From positions 62,001-126,000 of the forward strand of contig CAZIAH010000002.1 in NCBI GenBank assembly GCA_964537715.1: DNA of 64,000 bases, written 5' to 3'. Source of the stretch: CAZTZL01 sp964537715. GTDB lineage: Bacteria; Zhuqueibacterota; QNDG01; DSAB01. Below, one piece after another: positions 44,562 through 53,877 of the stretch; within the stretch, counting starts at the first letter, position 1; every line of letters begins with the position of its first letter. The translations under genes were made by a program, and so were the position numbers. The notes beneath the pieces are model-generated. The model had not been told where the DNA came from, searched no databases, and was given only the letters and a program-made list of their open reading frames with translations.

Positions 44562-46169
44562 TCAGAGAAGCTTGTAGAGAGCCATGTCTTCCCATTGAAA
44601 TTCAGTCTTCAGAGGCAATGTGTTCTTGAATACACAGTATGTTGCATGATATTTTTTCGCAACCTCTAATAATTTTTCCGACGACAATTGATAGAAGGCT
44701 AATTCTGTCCTGGCTCTTATATCATAAGAGTCTTTATTATTCCGCATGGATTCGACCGTCACGGCGCCGCCGGTGACATCCACGATGCGTTCGTACCAAT
44801 CTTTCCAACCGTTTTTATTAAATGGTATCGCCATCCAGTTGACCACCTGCGCACGCCGGGTATTCGTTGAAAATTCAATATAATCAGGCGATACCAGAAA
44901 GACGGCATCCTTCGGCGTATTTTTCTCTATGTATTCTTCAATTGGCGTTTGCTTTATATTAAAATAAATTCCAGGAAAAATCTTCCTTCGCAATCCTGTA
45001 GTATATCGGGGACTTTTATAGTTTACATAAAATGCGGCGATCGAAATAATCGATAGCATCGCAAGTACATATCGAGCAGAATACCTGATGACATCATACT
45101 TGATTTTTCTGCAGACAGTTACCCAAAATATCCAGCATGCATAAGTTATGGTGATAACCGCCAATATCACAGATGATCTGAAGAGATAAAATTTGTCAAT
45201 CATCTCAATTCGGAGTATCTCGTTTAGATACCCGACTCCGCATAAGAAAACAATGATGATAGAGGCACGAAATAAGACAGAATCAATATTCGTCCACGAT
45301 ATTTTTTTACGCAGTTTGAAGAAATATGCCGTAATGAATATTTGAAGCACGAATGTTATATGGTTTATCATCGGCCAGGCTGTTGGCTGGAGATGATGTC
45401 TATGCCTGAAACGAAGTACATCAGAGAATGTAGGACCGGTACTCTCAGCGATTGCAGGCTGGCCGATGTTTAGTATTTGATCCTTAAATGCGTAAATAAG
45501 AACGGGAGCGCCGATAATCAAGCTGACGATTCCGAATAGAAGGAGATTTCTAACCTTCTGCTGAATCGGATCCCTGCTCATTAAAATAATTCCGATAAGC
45601 AGAGTGATGATCATCTGGCCATGATTTAGATGAACATAGAGTGCCGCTCCTGCAATGATAGCAGACATGAAAATTTTCCTTTTAGCGAAGTAGACCAATG
45701 CAAGGAGCGATAGAGCGTATCCGAGTGTATACATGTAAAACGTAATTTCAAAAAGAACCCAATCACCTAAAATAAAATTATCTCCCGGAATATAATGATA
45801 AACGCCAATGATGAATAGTGTAAACCAACTGAATAATGGATTATCCGGAAGGATTCCCCCGGTTAATTTTCTGATCGCATAAGCCAAAAGAAACAAAGAA
45901 AATAACTGAAAGACAAAGAATGTCAAAGGAAAAGGGACTAACTTGCCGATTTGTGCTATCAGCCATGTCAGCGGCCTTGTATAGATCGGGAAATGACCCG
46001 CATGAAGATCGTTCGCCAGCAAAGTCGGATCCATAATATGATATACGGCAGGGAGGAGAGCTGCTTGAGGCCCCGAACCATATTGCCAGCCGAAGTTGAC
46101 CAAGGCAAACAATACAAACAAAGCATATAAATAAGTTTCTGAAAGATATTGTTTTATTTTCCTCTCCAT
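44562..46169 (-). CDS. Large multi-pass membrane protein (DUF6798/GT-C-like)
   Basis: 535 residues. About ten membrane segments fill the first ~370 residues, with an Asp/His-containing loop (LLANDLHAGHFPIYTRPLTW) after the first. A soluble C-terminal domain follows: EYIEKNTPKDAVFLVSPDY and WMAIPFNKNGWKDWYERI. This layout resembles DUF6798 proteins and GT-C-fold glycosyltransferases that use lipid-phosphate sugars, but no catalytic motif is certain. It sits between fossils of aldolase and gmhA genes, so it arrived as part of a cassette. Related in plan, not closely in sequence, to the membrane proteins at 46788 and 48184. Confidence 0.6.
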   Translation of the reverse strand: MERKIKQYLSETYLYALFVLFALVNFGWQYGSGPQAALLPAVYHIMDPTLLANDLHAGHFPIYTRPLTWLIAQIGKLVPFPLTFFVFQLFSLFLLAYAIRKLTGGILPDNPLFSWFTLFIIGVYHYIPGDNFILGDWVLFEITFYMYTLGYALSLLALVYFAKRKIFMSAIIAGAALYVHLNHGQMIITLLIGIILMSRDPIQQKVRNLLLFGIVSLIIGAPVLIYAFKDQILNIGQPAIAESTGPTFSDVLRFRHRHHLQPTAWPMINHITFVLQIFITAYFFKLRKKISWTNIDSVLFRASIIIVFLCGVGYLNEILRIEMIDKFYLFRSSVILAVITITYACWIFWVTVCRKIKYDVIRYSARYVLAMLSIISIAAFYVNYKSPRYTTGLRRKIFPGIYFNIKQTPIEEYIEKNTPKDAVFLVSPDYIEFSTNTRRAQVVNWMAIPFNKNGWKDWYERIVDVTGGAVTVESMRNNKDSYDIRARTELAFYQLSSEKLLEVAKKYHATYCVFKNTLPLKTEFQWEDMALYKLL

Positions 46170-46275
46170 AGTCCTATCTCAAAATCACAAGGTCTCCTTT
46201 TCAAAATCTACAGGCTATTTCATTTGAAATGAGTCTCAACATGACGGTATCCAGAATATATAAACGCATCACCCA

Positions 46276-46427
46276 GAATTTCCGCTGTTTGATAATCTCC
46301 TCCTCCATGTGAACCTGACGAATATGCTGGACGAGGCAGTGCATAAACAACGGATGAATATCTTCGATGACTCCGTAATTGTCTGTGGTGCTTCCGACAT
46401 CGACAAATTTGGTATGTGGAAATATCG
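46276..46427 (-). pseudogene. gmhA copy with its centre deleted
   Basis: The minus strand reads TKFVDVGS (the GmhA N-terminus; intact: SKFVDAGS) and continues at once into DNYGVIEDIHPLFMH and EEEIIKQRKF (the GmhA C-terminus). About 150 central residues, including both sugar-phosphate loops, are gone; the junction is near 46390. The start codon position is TCG and the stop position is TGG, so no proper gene remains. Intact copy: 42185-42805. Confidence 0.88.
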
Positions 46428-46448
46428 AGACAAGTCTCCTCTCCAATG

Positions 46449-46647
46449 GATTTTCTTTAAAGTATGTCTCACCGTATCCACTTCTTCCTTTGCCTATGGC
46501 ATTAGAAAGCGATCATCAATTTGTAACGGGGTTAACTGGAACTTCTGGTTAATCATCTCTACTGCAACTTCTCTTGAGTTAGTGTGAATACCGGCCACTA
46601 CACTGTGACGCTTGGCAGTTTGTAAAATGATCTGCTTCGCTTCGAAC
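46449..46647 (-). pseudogene. 3' fossil of the HpcH/HpaI aldolase gene (copy B)
   Basis: About 200 bp align base for base with 49745-49943 of the intact aldolase gene (shared blocks include GCGATCATCA and GTGTGAATACCGGC), with scattered substitutions and a lost stop codon. It covers roughly the last 65 residues. The rest of 46170-46787 holds the gmhA remnant and about 140 bp in which I see nothing. Confidence 0.82.
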
Positions 46648-46787
46648 CTTGTCAAAAGGAATCAATTAGTAGTATGATACTCAGAATCTATGGTTTAAGA
46701 AATCAGCAGAAGTGTCCGAAACCATTTAAAGACAAACACCCACAAGAAAGCCCGATGAACCATAAAAATTAGATCTTTAAAAAATAT

Positions 46788-48053
46788 TTATATAAAAAAT
46801 CTAACATTATTGAGCACAATAAAGAGAAGAAAAACAAATATATAATAACTAAAATACTTCTTTTGTGAACTTTGTTGAGAGAGTAATATAACACAAAACA
46901 AAGGAAGGTTGGAGTCAGATGAATATAAAATTGCTTCTCCTGGATTAAAAGAAGCAATAAAAATAAATTTTAATATAATTAAAACAAGCAAAGAAAGCAT
47001 TAACGAATTATTTCTAACTATTTTAATCCTTCCTAACAACCCAATCCACAAAATTAAAAAGAGGGCAGAAAATATATGCTTGAAATATTCCACCAATGAT
47101 GGAATAAAAAAGCCTATATAGTCAGGAAATTTCTTTGTAGCATAAAATACAGATTTAGCAGGGATCCCTATATTAAAAAAAAACATGTTCAGCAAGGGTT
47201 CCTTTAACTCATAGAAACTATATTTGATTTTGTTATATTCTTGAGAAAATTTGATATAATATTCAAATATTGAACATTCTTCGAGTCCATATATGACAGC
47301 ATTGATCACAAAAAATGAAATCAAAGTGACAGATAAAATATGGACAAGCATCTTATTCCTAAGATCCTTATTCAAAAATAATTTTTGTCCGTAGTAAACT
47401 AATGGGATTACTAAAAGAAAAAGTGAAATGATTTCATTTAGACTACATACTATTAATAAAGCAGACAAAATGCCGGTCTTTTGCCAATCTAGTTTATCCT
47501 TATAACTTATAAATAATAGCAGATAACAAGAGTATAATAAAGTGCTGACAATATACGACTCGGGTACAGAAGCAAAATACCAAACAGAAAATGAAAAACC
47601 ATAAGCCATGACCATTAATATGTTTATAATTCTTTGCTTACCAATTTTTGAAAATAATTTATAAACAATTACTATATTCAGTGAGCCAATAAAAGCAAAA
47701 AAAAGTTTAAGAATAGCGATTTTATTAATATTTAAAGGAATCATCTTAATGATTAGTTTTATTCCTGTAATGATTCCTACAGTTATAGGGTGTCTTGCAG
47801 TAATACCAGTAAAATGATCACTAAGAATAGCCCTAATATACAAAGGAACATCAGCGCCAAAAGGATAATCTTTTAAAACGAGTGAACCAACTTCATTAGT
47901 AAGTGAGAAAAAATAAAGTACGAAGAAAAACACACCCACTATCCATATAAGATCAATTTGTAAAACAAAATTTAATAAATTGGACTTTTTAGCTACCTGC
48001 TGTTTCATTGGGTACATATGATCCCCATTTTTCGAACCGGTTTTGAGACTCAT
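46788..48053 (-). CDS. GT-C-like multi-pass membrane protein
   Basis: 421 residues with about ten hydrophobic segments and the pattern of polyprenyl-dependent GT-C glycosyltransferases: an early loop with acidic and basic residues (YPFGADVPLYIRAIL, TARHPITVG) after the first membrane helix. It is among the most AT-rich genes of the window, unlike its neighbours at 44.6-46.2 and 49.7-53.5 kb, which suggests separate arrival. The start overlaps the stop of a small ORF as ATGA. Function inferred from topology only. Confidence 0.55.
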   Translation of the reverse strand: MSLKTGSKNGDHMYPMKQQVAKKSNLLNFVLQIDLIWIVGVFFFVLYFFSLTNEVGSLVLKDYPFGADVPLYIRAILSDHFTGITARHPITVGIITGIKLIIKMIPLNINKIAILKLFFAFIGSLNIVIVYKLFSKIGKQRIINILMVMAYGFSFSVWYFASVPESYIVSTLLYSCYLLLFISYKDKLDWQKTGILSALLIVCSLNEIISLFLLVIPLVYYGQKLFLNKDLRNKMLVHILSVTLISFFVINAVIYGLEECSIFEYYIKFSQEYNKIKYSFYELKEPLLNMFFFNIGIPAKSVFYATKKFPDYIGFFIPSLVEYFKHIFSALFLILWIGLLGRIKIVRNNSLMLSLLVLIILKFIFIASFNPGEAILYSSDSNLPLFCVILLSQQSSQKKYFSYYIFVFLLFIVLNNVRFFI

Positions 48054-48187
48054 TTTCTTTCACATTTCAGAGGGATAATTCGCCCTTCTCTTTTAAATGT
48101 TTTATCGGTGACTTGTTTTCTATGCCAAAGGGAATGACAACGACCTGAAGCATTAATGAACCATTTTATATTATTAAAATTCATCAT
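48050..48187 (-). CDS. Small ORF filling the gap between two membrane-protein genes
   Basis: 45 codons (MMNFNNIKWFINASGRC...). It starts in an ATGATGA overlap with the upstream stop and ends in an ATGA overlap with the downstream start. A second frame in the same place reads MLQVVVIPFGIENKSPIKHL to a stop and looks equally protein-like, so the true frame is unclear. It could be a small membrane-neighbour protein or the fused ends of a deleted gene. Confidence 0.3.
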   Translation of the reverse strand: MMNFNNIKWFINASGRCHSLWHRKQVTDKTFKREGRIIPLKCERK

Positions 48188-49722
48188 TCTCGCTTAATCA
48201 GGTAAAGAGAAAAGCCTTTTCCTTCGATTATTTCATTCAACTGGTCAGGAATCGGCTGGAAAAGTTGAGGGTTCACTAAAAAAACATAATCATAATGATT
48301 CACAATCGTCCCCCAGTTTGGAGTTTGAGACTTTGTGTACATGTGACGTGGCTCTGCCCTGACTATTTTTTCGAACTCTTCAGCATAGGCAATTGACTCC
48401 CCATATCGAGGGAATGTGAATAGATTCTGGACAAAGGCTTCACGTCTGATAACGGCATAGGAGGCGATATGACGGGCCGGAGGAAATTCCGCATGTTCTC
48501 CAACGGATTTGGTAGCCGTGTAGATTCTGGCACCTCTTGGAATCAAGTCAAATGCCCGGATACACCCGGCATAGTAATCATTTGCAATAACCCATTTCTT
48601 GTATAAGATAGAAGTCCGAAAAAGAAGAATCATAAATATTAGTATAACAGCAGCAACCTTCTTTCCTCTGGTCATAATGCCTTCTTTGAAACTAATACTC
48701 GCTATTAGAAAGTAGAGGATGACTATTGGAATGCGTTTATCAAGGTAACTGCTTCCACTTAAATTGTTAGGAAGAAGAATGAACACAACTGTCATCATAA
48801 TCAATGGCCATTTTAACGCTGGATGGATGATAAGCCGCTTTGTTATCAGAAGAAAGAAAACGGTTCCGAAGAATAGACCAAATAAGGCAATATCTGTTTT
48901 AGGAGAGTAATTCCACGTTGTGCCCAAAATACCGCCAACTTTGCTGTACAGAGAGTAGAGAGACGCGAAGTCGCTCGAAAGGTTGGGATTCACTATCTTT
49001 GGTTTTAAGAGAAAAAGTAATCCTCCAGGAACAAACTGACCCATTGATATCACTGCATCTGTAACGAATAGCTTTTTCGACCTTCCCTTTTTTCTCTGGA
49101 TTCCCCCAAATTCATAGCCTAGAATGAAAAGCATGTAAATCCCGAAAGCCATAAGATGAAATAAATAGAGCAAGCTTGCTGATATTGAGAAGAATAACAA
49201 ACGTATCCAGTATCTTTTTTGCCGAAAAATGATCCACAGCGCTGCGATCCACAGTGCGCAGCCAATGGAGAAAAAATAGCCAAGAAAACCCCAGATTAAA
49301 TAGTGGCTTAATAGAAATAAGAAAATAACCAGGGTCCACCATGAAAAACTTCGGTGCAATGCAAAATAAAGCGCAGTGACTCCACTGGAAATGAGCAGCA
49401 GACCTAAACTGATAAATAGTTTGGTTGAAAGCGGCAATGAAATGAATTTGGAAAAAGTGGGAATGATCGTTTCCATAGCAAGATTCGGAATGAGAAGATG
49501 TTTTTCCATATAATACTTGCTCAGGAACTCTGAATCATTGAGATTTTCCAGTATAAACATTCTGGCGAAATGATTTGGATAATCCACCATTGCAGGGATT
49601 TCCACCAAGTAGATTGGTAATTGAGTTAAGATAAACAGGAAAAGGAAAATAAAAATGTAAAGGACTTTGTTGGGCTGTGAATTAGATTGACCTTCGATGA
49701 ACTCGTTTTCAGAAAAAGTCAT
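48184..49722 (-). CDS. GT-C-like multi-pass membrane protein
   Basis: 512 residues. Membrane segments fill ~20-390, the first followed by AMVDYPNHFARMFIL, a loop with Asp and His in the place where GT-C enzymes keep their catalytic acid. A soluble C-terminal domain of about 110 residues (IPRGARIYTATKSVGEHAEFPP) ends the protein. It follows the aldolase gene by 14 bp, so the two are cotranscribed. Probable glycosyltransferase acting on the periplasmic face; no specific family assigned. Confidence 0.58.
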   Translation of the reverse strand: MTFSENEFIEGQSNSQPNKVLYIFIFLFLFILTQLPIYLVEIPAMVDYPNHFARMFILENLNDSEFLSKYYMEKHLLIPNLAMETIIPTFSKFISLPLSTKLFISLGLLLISSGVTALYFALHRSFSWWTLVIFLFLLSHYLIWGFLGYFFSIGCALWIAALWIIFRQKRYWIRLLFFSISASLLYLFHLMAFGIYMLFILGYEFGGIQRKKGRSKKLFVTDAVISMGQFVPGGLLFLLKPKIVNPNLSSDFASLYSLYSKVGGILGTTWNYSPKTDIALFGLFFGTVFFLLITKRLIIHPALKWPLIMMTVVFILLPNNLSGSSYLDKRIPIVILYFLIASISFKEGIMTRGKKVAAVILIFMILLFRTSILYKKWVIANDYYAGCIRAFDLIPRGARIYTATKSVGEHAEFPPARHIASYAVIRREAFVQNLFTFPRYGESIAYAEEFEKIVRAEPRHMYTKSQTPNWGTIVNHYDYVFLVNPQLFQPIPDQLNEIIEGKGFSLYLIKRE

Positions 49723-49736
49723 ATTATGCCTCTGTT

Positions 49737-50534
49737 CTATTGAATTTCTTTCAAGGCATCCCTTACCGAAGTCACTTCCTCCCTGGCCCTCGCCATTAAA
49801 AAGCGATCATCACTTTGTAACGAAGTCAATTGGAATCCCTGTTTAATCATTTCAACGGCGACTTCTTTTGAGTTGGTGTGAATACCGGCTGGTATACCGT
49901 GACGCTTTGCGACTTCGAGGATTTTCTGCTTTGCTTCAACAACTTCCGGGTCACTCTGGCCTTTGCGCGGCTCCTTGCCAAGCGCCATGGAGAGATCCGA
50001 CGGTCCGATATAGATCGCACTGATGCCCGGAACCTGGAGAATCTGGTCAAGATTCATGATTGCTTCTCGGGTTTCGATTTGTGGGATAACGAGCGTTTCC
50101 TCATCGGCAAAATGGTGATAATCTCCTCCACCGTGTGTGCTGCCCCCGCCATAGTATTTGGCCCGGATGGGACCAAAGCTCCGAAATCCTCTGGGAGGAT
50201 ATTTACATGCACTGACCAAGGCCTCCGCGTCTTCAGGGGTGTTGATCATCGGACAAATGACACCGTAGGAACCCGCATCCAGAATCTTCATTAAGCGGGC
50301 GGGATCATTCCAGGGCACCCGGGTGAGTGGGACCACTGAGGTTGTAGAAATTGCTTGCAGCATAGTGGTAGCAACCTGATAACCGACAAGCCCGTGCTGC
50401 ATATCAATAGTGATGGAGTCGAACCCTTGATGGGCCATGATCTCAGCAGAGAATGAGCTGGGAATGGAACACCAGCCGTTGATGACAGCCCCGCCATGTG
50501 CCCAAATTTCTTTCAGTGTATTTTTTCTCATCAT
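49737..50534 (-). CDS. HpcH/HpaI-family class II aldolase
   Basis: 265 residues. Family motifs are all present: catalytic His47 in DMQHG, Arg72 in LTRVPWND, metal-binding Glu154 (PQIETRE) and Asp180 (IGPSDLS). These enzymes reversibly join or split pyruvate and an aldehyde, as in 4-hydroxy-2-oxoheptanedioate or 2-keto-3-deoxy-sugar-acid metabolism. Next to a lactonase, a 2-hydroxyacid dehydrogenase and a Gfo/Idh oxidoreductase it fits a sugar-acid pathway. AGGAGC precedes the ATG. Its 3' end survives as fossils at 44411-44473 and 46449-46647. Confidence 0.85.
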   Translation of the reverse strand: MMRKNTLKEIWAHGGAVINGWCSIPSSFSAEIMAHQGFDSITIDMQHGLVGYQVATTMLQAISTTSVVPLTRVPWNDPARLMKILDAGSYGVICPMINTPEDAEALVSACKYPPRGFRSFGPIRAKYYGGGSTHGGGDYHHFADEETLVIPQIETREAIMNLDQILQVPGISAIYIGPSDLSMALGKEPRKGQSDPEVVEAKQKILEVAKRHGIPAGIHTNSKEVAVEMIKQGFQLTSLQSDDRFLMARAREEVTSVRDALKEIQ

Positions 50535-50807
50535 TAGCTCCTATAGTAGTGAAAAGTCTGTGATGCAAGAATTCTTTCTCTTTTCATTTTTTTCAAACGA
50601 TGCATCTCCTTGCGCCGAGTTGCCATCCCATATCAGAATTTTTACCCAAGGTTCCTTGGAATTCCTTGAAAAAACAGTATCCTTTGAAAGGGCGTGACAT
50701 CATCATTTTGCTTGGCCTGAATATTCGATTCATTTGTGCAAAGATTGACAATCCATGTGTGCTCTTCTTTTTCAAACTTTCATATGAAATATGACTGTCT
50801 TCAATAA

Positions 50808-51491
50808 CTATGGGGCAGTCAATACAGTGATCGGAGTCTGCTCCTGCAAAAGAAGCAACCGCAGGGGAATTTCTTCTATAGATCCGGGCTGTTTGGCCTT
50901 GGAGTATATAAAATGCTTATCATGTCCTGAAAACAATAAAAATATTTTATTTGCGTTTAGAATCGTTGGCGCTGTAAGAGATATCCGGGACAGACGGGAT
51001 TCTGTTGCAGAAACAGCGACACAGAGGCTGTTATAGACGTGGAGAGCAGGATCGCCTGGAAATAGCGAGGCAAAATGGCCATCATTCCCCAACCCCAGAT
51101 AAACCGCGTCGAATGGCAGGTTCAATGTCTTAAGCCGCTCTTCGCAGGCAAATTGACCCTTTTCGGACGATTCTTCACCCCCGAAAAGGGAGATAAAAGT
51201 TGCGACCGCTGCCCCCCCTAAAAGCAAACAAGAACGTACCAGTTTTTCATTGCTGTCGGGATGATCAACCGGCACCCAGCGTTCGTCGGTGAGAGTTACC
51301 TGAACACGGCGCCAATCAACATCATGTCGGCGTAAACGCTCAAACACATGTTTTGGGGTGCGTCCACCAGAGACAGCCAGTAACGCCCTACCACGCGCGG
51401 ATATGGCATCGCACAGTACGGATGCCAGATTTGCCGCCAATTCGTCGGCCGCAGCTTCTATAGATATAAAATGGTGTTCTTCGATAGCCAT
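50808..51491 (-). CDS. pgl: 6-phosphogluconolactonase
   Basis: 227 residues, normal length for the DevB/Pgl type. Motifs are VSGGRTPKHVFERL (phosphate loop), LTDERWVPVDHPDSNEKLVR, and LGLGNDGHFASLFPG with the catalytic histidine. It hydrolyses 6-phosphogluconolactone, and relatives act on other sugar lactones. It starts 15 bp after the 2-hydroxyacid dehydrogenase gene, forming a three-gene run with it and the Gfo/Idh gene. The unusually high GC of this block contrasts with the AT-rich genes on both sides. Confidence 0.88.
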   Translation of the reverse strand: MAIEEHHFISIEAAADELAANLASVLCDAISARGRALLAVSGGRTPKHVFERLRRHDVDWRRVQVTLTDERWVPVDHPDSNEKLVRSCLLLGGAAVATFISLFGGEESSEKGQFACEERLKTLNLPFDAVYLGLGNDGHFASLFPGDPALHVYNSLCVAVSATESRLSRISLTAPTILNANKIFLLFSGHDKHFIYSKAKQPGSIEEIPLRLLLLQEQTPITVLTAP

Positions 51492-51505
51492 TTGTGGTCG
51501 TTTGT

Positions 51506-52462
51506 TCAGTCCCCAAGTGGAGAATCTGCTACCGGTACTGCGTTCTCATCCAGCCCTTTAATAGCAGCTCGCCCCATAGCCAGAATCGCCTCTTCAGAGC
51601 TGCCGCCGATATGGGGAGTGGCAAGGAAATTGGGTAAACGCAAGAGCTCTAAATCTTCCGGCGGCTCCGTGGTGAATACATCAAATCCGGCGCCTGCCAG
51701 CCGGCCGTCTATGAGCATTCGCTTCAACGCTTCCTCATCTACCAGACCACCCCGTGCAGTATTGATCAGCAACGCATCAGGTTTCATAAGTGCCAGCCGA
51801 TCAGCATTTAACATATTGCGGGTGCTGCTATCCAGCGGTACATGCAGTGTAACGATGTCAGATCTGGTCAACAGATCCTCAAGTTCTACCGCTTCTACCT
51901 GGTTAGCCGCGTAAAACTCGGGAAAATCCAATATATCATGGGCTAAGACCTTGCATCCAAACGCCCGGAAAATAGACGTCACATCTTTTCCAATATGACC
52001 ACACCCGATGATGCCGACAGTGCGTCCCGAAATACATCTTCCCTTACGATTCTTCCAAATACCGCTTTTAATTTCGAGGTTGACAAGCGGCACAAGGTGT
52101 AATAGCGAAATGATAAAGGCAATGACCAGTTCGCTAACGGAGCGTTTGTTCACGCCGCCGGTCCAGCCCAGCCGGATTTTATGTCGGATTAGCGCTTCCT
52201 TATCCAGCATGTCAGTACCCACTCCATATTTGCTGATTACCTTCAGATCCGGGAGAGCGGCCAGAATGGCTTCGTCGATCCGCTCCAAAGCGATGATCAA
52301 TTTGATGCGTCCACGGGCAAATTCGATCAACGCCTCATCCTTCAAGGTTACTCCATTATCATTGAAACGAACATCTGAGTACCTCTCCAATAGCTCGGCC
52401 CGTAAAAGTGGATGTTTTGAAAAGGAGCGGGAGGTCACAGCAATCGGTGTGCTGTTTTTCAT
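51506..52462 (-). CDS. D-isomer-specific 2-hydroxyacid dehydrogenase (phosphoglycerate-dehydrogenase-like)
   Basis: 318 residues. NAD-binding GIIGCGHIGKDV, catalytic Arg in NTARGGLVDEE, Glu in TTEPPEDLE and His in ATPHIGGSS, all intact. No ACT regulatory domain follows, so it is shorter than full SerA. Possible substrates include 3-phosphoglycerate, hydroxypyruvate, glyoxylate or a 2-keto sugar acid from the aldolase. It begins 2 bp after the stop of the Gfo/Idh gene (strict operon). A link to serine or glycerate supply for the assembly line is possible but speculative. Confidence 0.88.
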   Translation of the reverse strand: MKNSTPIAVTSRSFSKHPLLRAELLERYSDVRFNDNGVTLKDEALIEFARGRIKLIIALERIDEAILAALPDLKVISKYGVGTDMLDKEALIRHKIRLGWTGGVNKRSVSELVIAFIISLLHLVPLVNLEIKSGIWKNRKGRCISGRTVGIIGCGHIGKDVTSIFRAFGCKVLAHDILDFPEFYAANQVEAVELEDLLTRSDIVTLHVPLDSSTRNMLNADRLALMKPDALLINTARGGLVDEEALKRMLIDGRLAGAGFDVFTTEPPEDLELLRLPNFLATPHIGGSSEEAILAMGRAAIKGLDENAVPVADSPLGD

Positions 52463-52463
52463 A

Positions 52464-53510
52464 TTAGTTCCTATATTGCTTTTCTTTTAGTTTAGCGGAC
52501 TGTTGTTTCTTGAAGGTCTCATCAGCATTGTAAATGCCAAAGACCAGGCTCATCGTTTCGTACGCATCTCTGGAGGTGCCGTTCCGAACAGGACAGCCGG
52601 TTTGGATGCATTCGACAAACTCAGCCAACTCCAATTCCCAGGATGGATCGGTGTTACAAAAAATGGCTTCCTCCCGCGGATTACCGATGGCATACCCACT
52701 GTGTTTGCGACCTTGAATAATCCATTCGTCACGATAGCTTCGGGTTCCAGACGGCATTCCATCCACAATCACGTATCCGTCCTCCATAAAGATTTCGAGA
52801 CTAAAACGGTGCTTCCATAGTGTAAAGGAACTGTGCAACTGAGCGATAATGCCCTCATCATTCCGCAGCAGGGCAAATGCATTGTCCTCCAGATCGATAT
52901 CCCAGAATGCGGTAGTGCACATGCTTTTGATCTCTGAAAACTCGCCGCAGAAATAACGGAACAGGTCAAGCATATGAATACCCTGATCAAACAGTATGCC
53001 GCCGCCTGACATTGCCGGGTCATGACGCCATTCATTGGGATTGTCGAAAAGTCTGGCTTTTCCGTATATCCCTCGTACCCAGAGGATTTTACCATATTTG
53101 TTGCTCTCAACGATTTTCTTTGCTTCCATGATGCCAAAGTGATAGCGGTGATTAAAGCCAATTTTTAGCACCAGACCGGGATTGCGTCTTTCAGCTTCCA
53201 TAATCCGCTCAATGTCTTCCATATTGCATCCCGGTGGTTTCTCACAGAAAACATGTTTTCCAGCGTCTAGCGCTGCGACAGTAACATCAGGAATGAGGTA
53301 GTTGGGTGTGCATACGAAAACGGCCTCGACATCTGAGCTGATTACCGCCTCGTAATCGGGGAGGATCTGCATGTTCTCGAAGCCCTTTGCCGGCGGATTT
53401 GGATCCGTACCGGAAATCAATACAGTGTCATCGTTTTCTCGAATGGTCATGGCCCGGATTCCGCCCATCTTTCCAAGACCCACAATGCCTATCCTTAGTG
53501 GTTCTGCCAT
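52464..53510 (-). CDS. Gfo/Idh/MocA-family oxidoreductase
   Basis: 348 residues. N-terminal NAD(P) motif GIVGLGKMGG, the EKPPGC signature (Lys of the EKP motif), and the catalytic-side FDQGIHMLDLFRYF. Members oxidise or reduce sugars, inositols and their nucleotide derivatives. First gene of the sugar-acid cassette 49.7-53.5 kb. Not closely similar to the Gfo/Idh protein at 58763-59821, which belongs to the nucleotide-sugar set. Confidence 0.86.
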   Translation of the reverse strand: MAEPLRIGIVGLGKMGGIRAMTIRENDDTVLISGTDPNPPAKGFENMQILPDYEAVISSDVEAVFVCTPNYLIPDVTVAALDAGKHVFCEKPPGCNMEDIERIMEAERRNPGLVLKIGFNHRYHFGIMEAKKIVESNKYGKILWVRGIYGKARLFDNPNEWRHDPAMSGGGILFDQGIHMLDLFRYFCGEFSEIKSMCTTAFWDIDLEDNAFALLRNDEGIIAQLHSSFTLWKHRFSLEIFMEDGYVIVDGMPSGTRSYRDEWIIQGRKHSGYAIGNPREEAIFCNTDPSWELELAEFVECIQTGCPVRNGTSRDAYETMSLVFGIYNADETFKKQQSAKLKEKQYRN

Positions 53511-53877
53511 GTTAAAGGACCTTTCATCATTACCTTTATTTATTGGCTCAATATGGATTGCTGGGAGTTGACATTGGTCAGAAAAAACTGCCTAAAACCA
53601 ATGGTCTAACTGCTGTTCCAGAGGATCCAAGTTGATAAAGAGTACTGAACGATTAATTGATGAAAGCAGGGGAAATGTATAAGAAAGCAAGTAACAACTT
53701 TTTACTCAACCATATAGTCACTGAAGATGCCTGACAGTATTTAAAATCTGACATCAATGTCCTCAGCCTGTCGCTGCGACGTTACCTGTTTTTCAACGGC
53801 ATTATCGATACAGATTCTGAGTTTTTGGGCAAGAATGCGGAAACTGGAAAATAATACTACGATTTTATAAAAATGTC
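53511..53877. other. 367 bp without a recognised gene
   Basis: I see no conserved coding sequence on either strand and no strong hairpin. It probably holds the promoter of the sugar-acid cassette and the 3' end region of the Ldh-family gene. A change in base composition takes place here. Confidence 0.45.

Noticed and set aside
50535..50807. 60-codon ORF between the aldolase and lactonase genes
   Set aside because: Composition is not protein-like, no ribosome site and no motif.
51471..51914. 147-codon plus-strand ORF
   Set aside because: Antisense shadow of the 2-hydroxyacid dehydrogenase gene; no family features.
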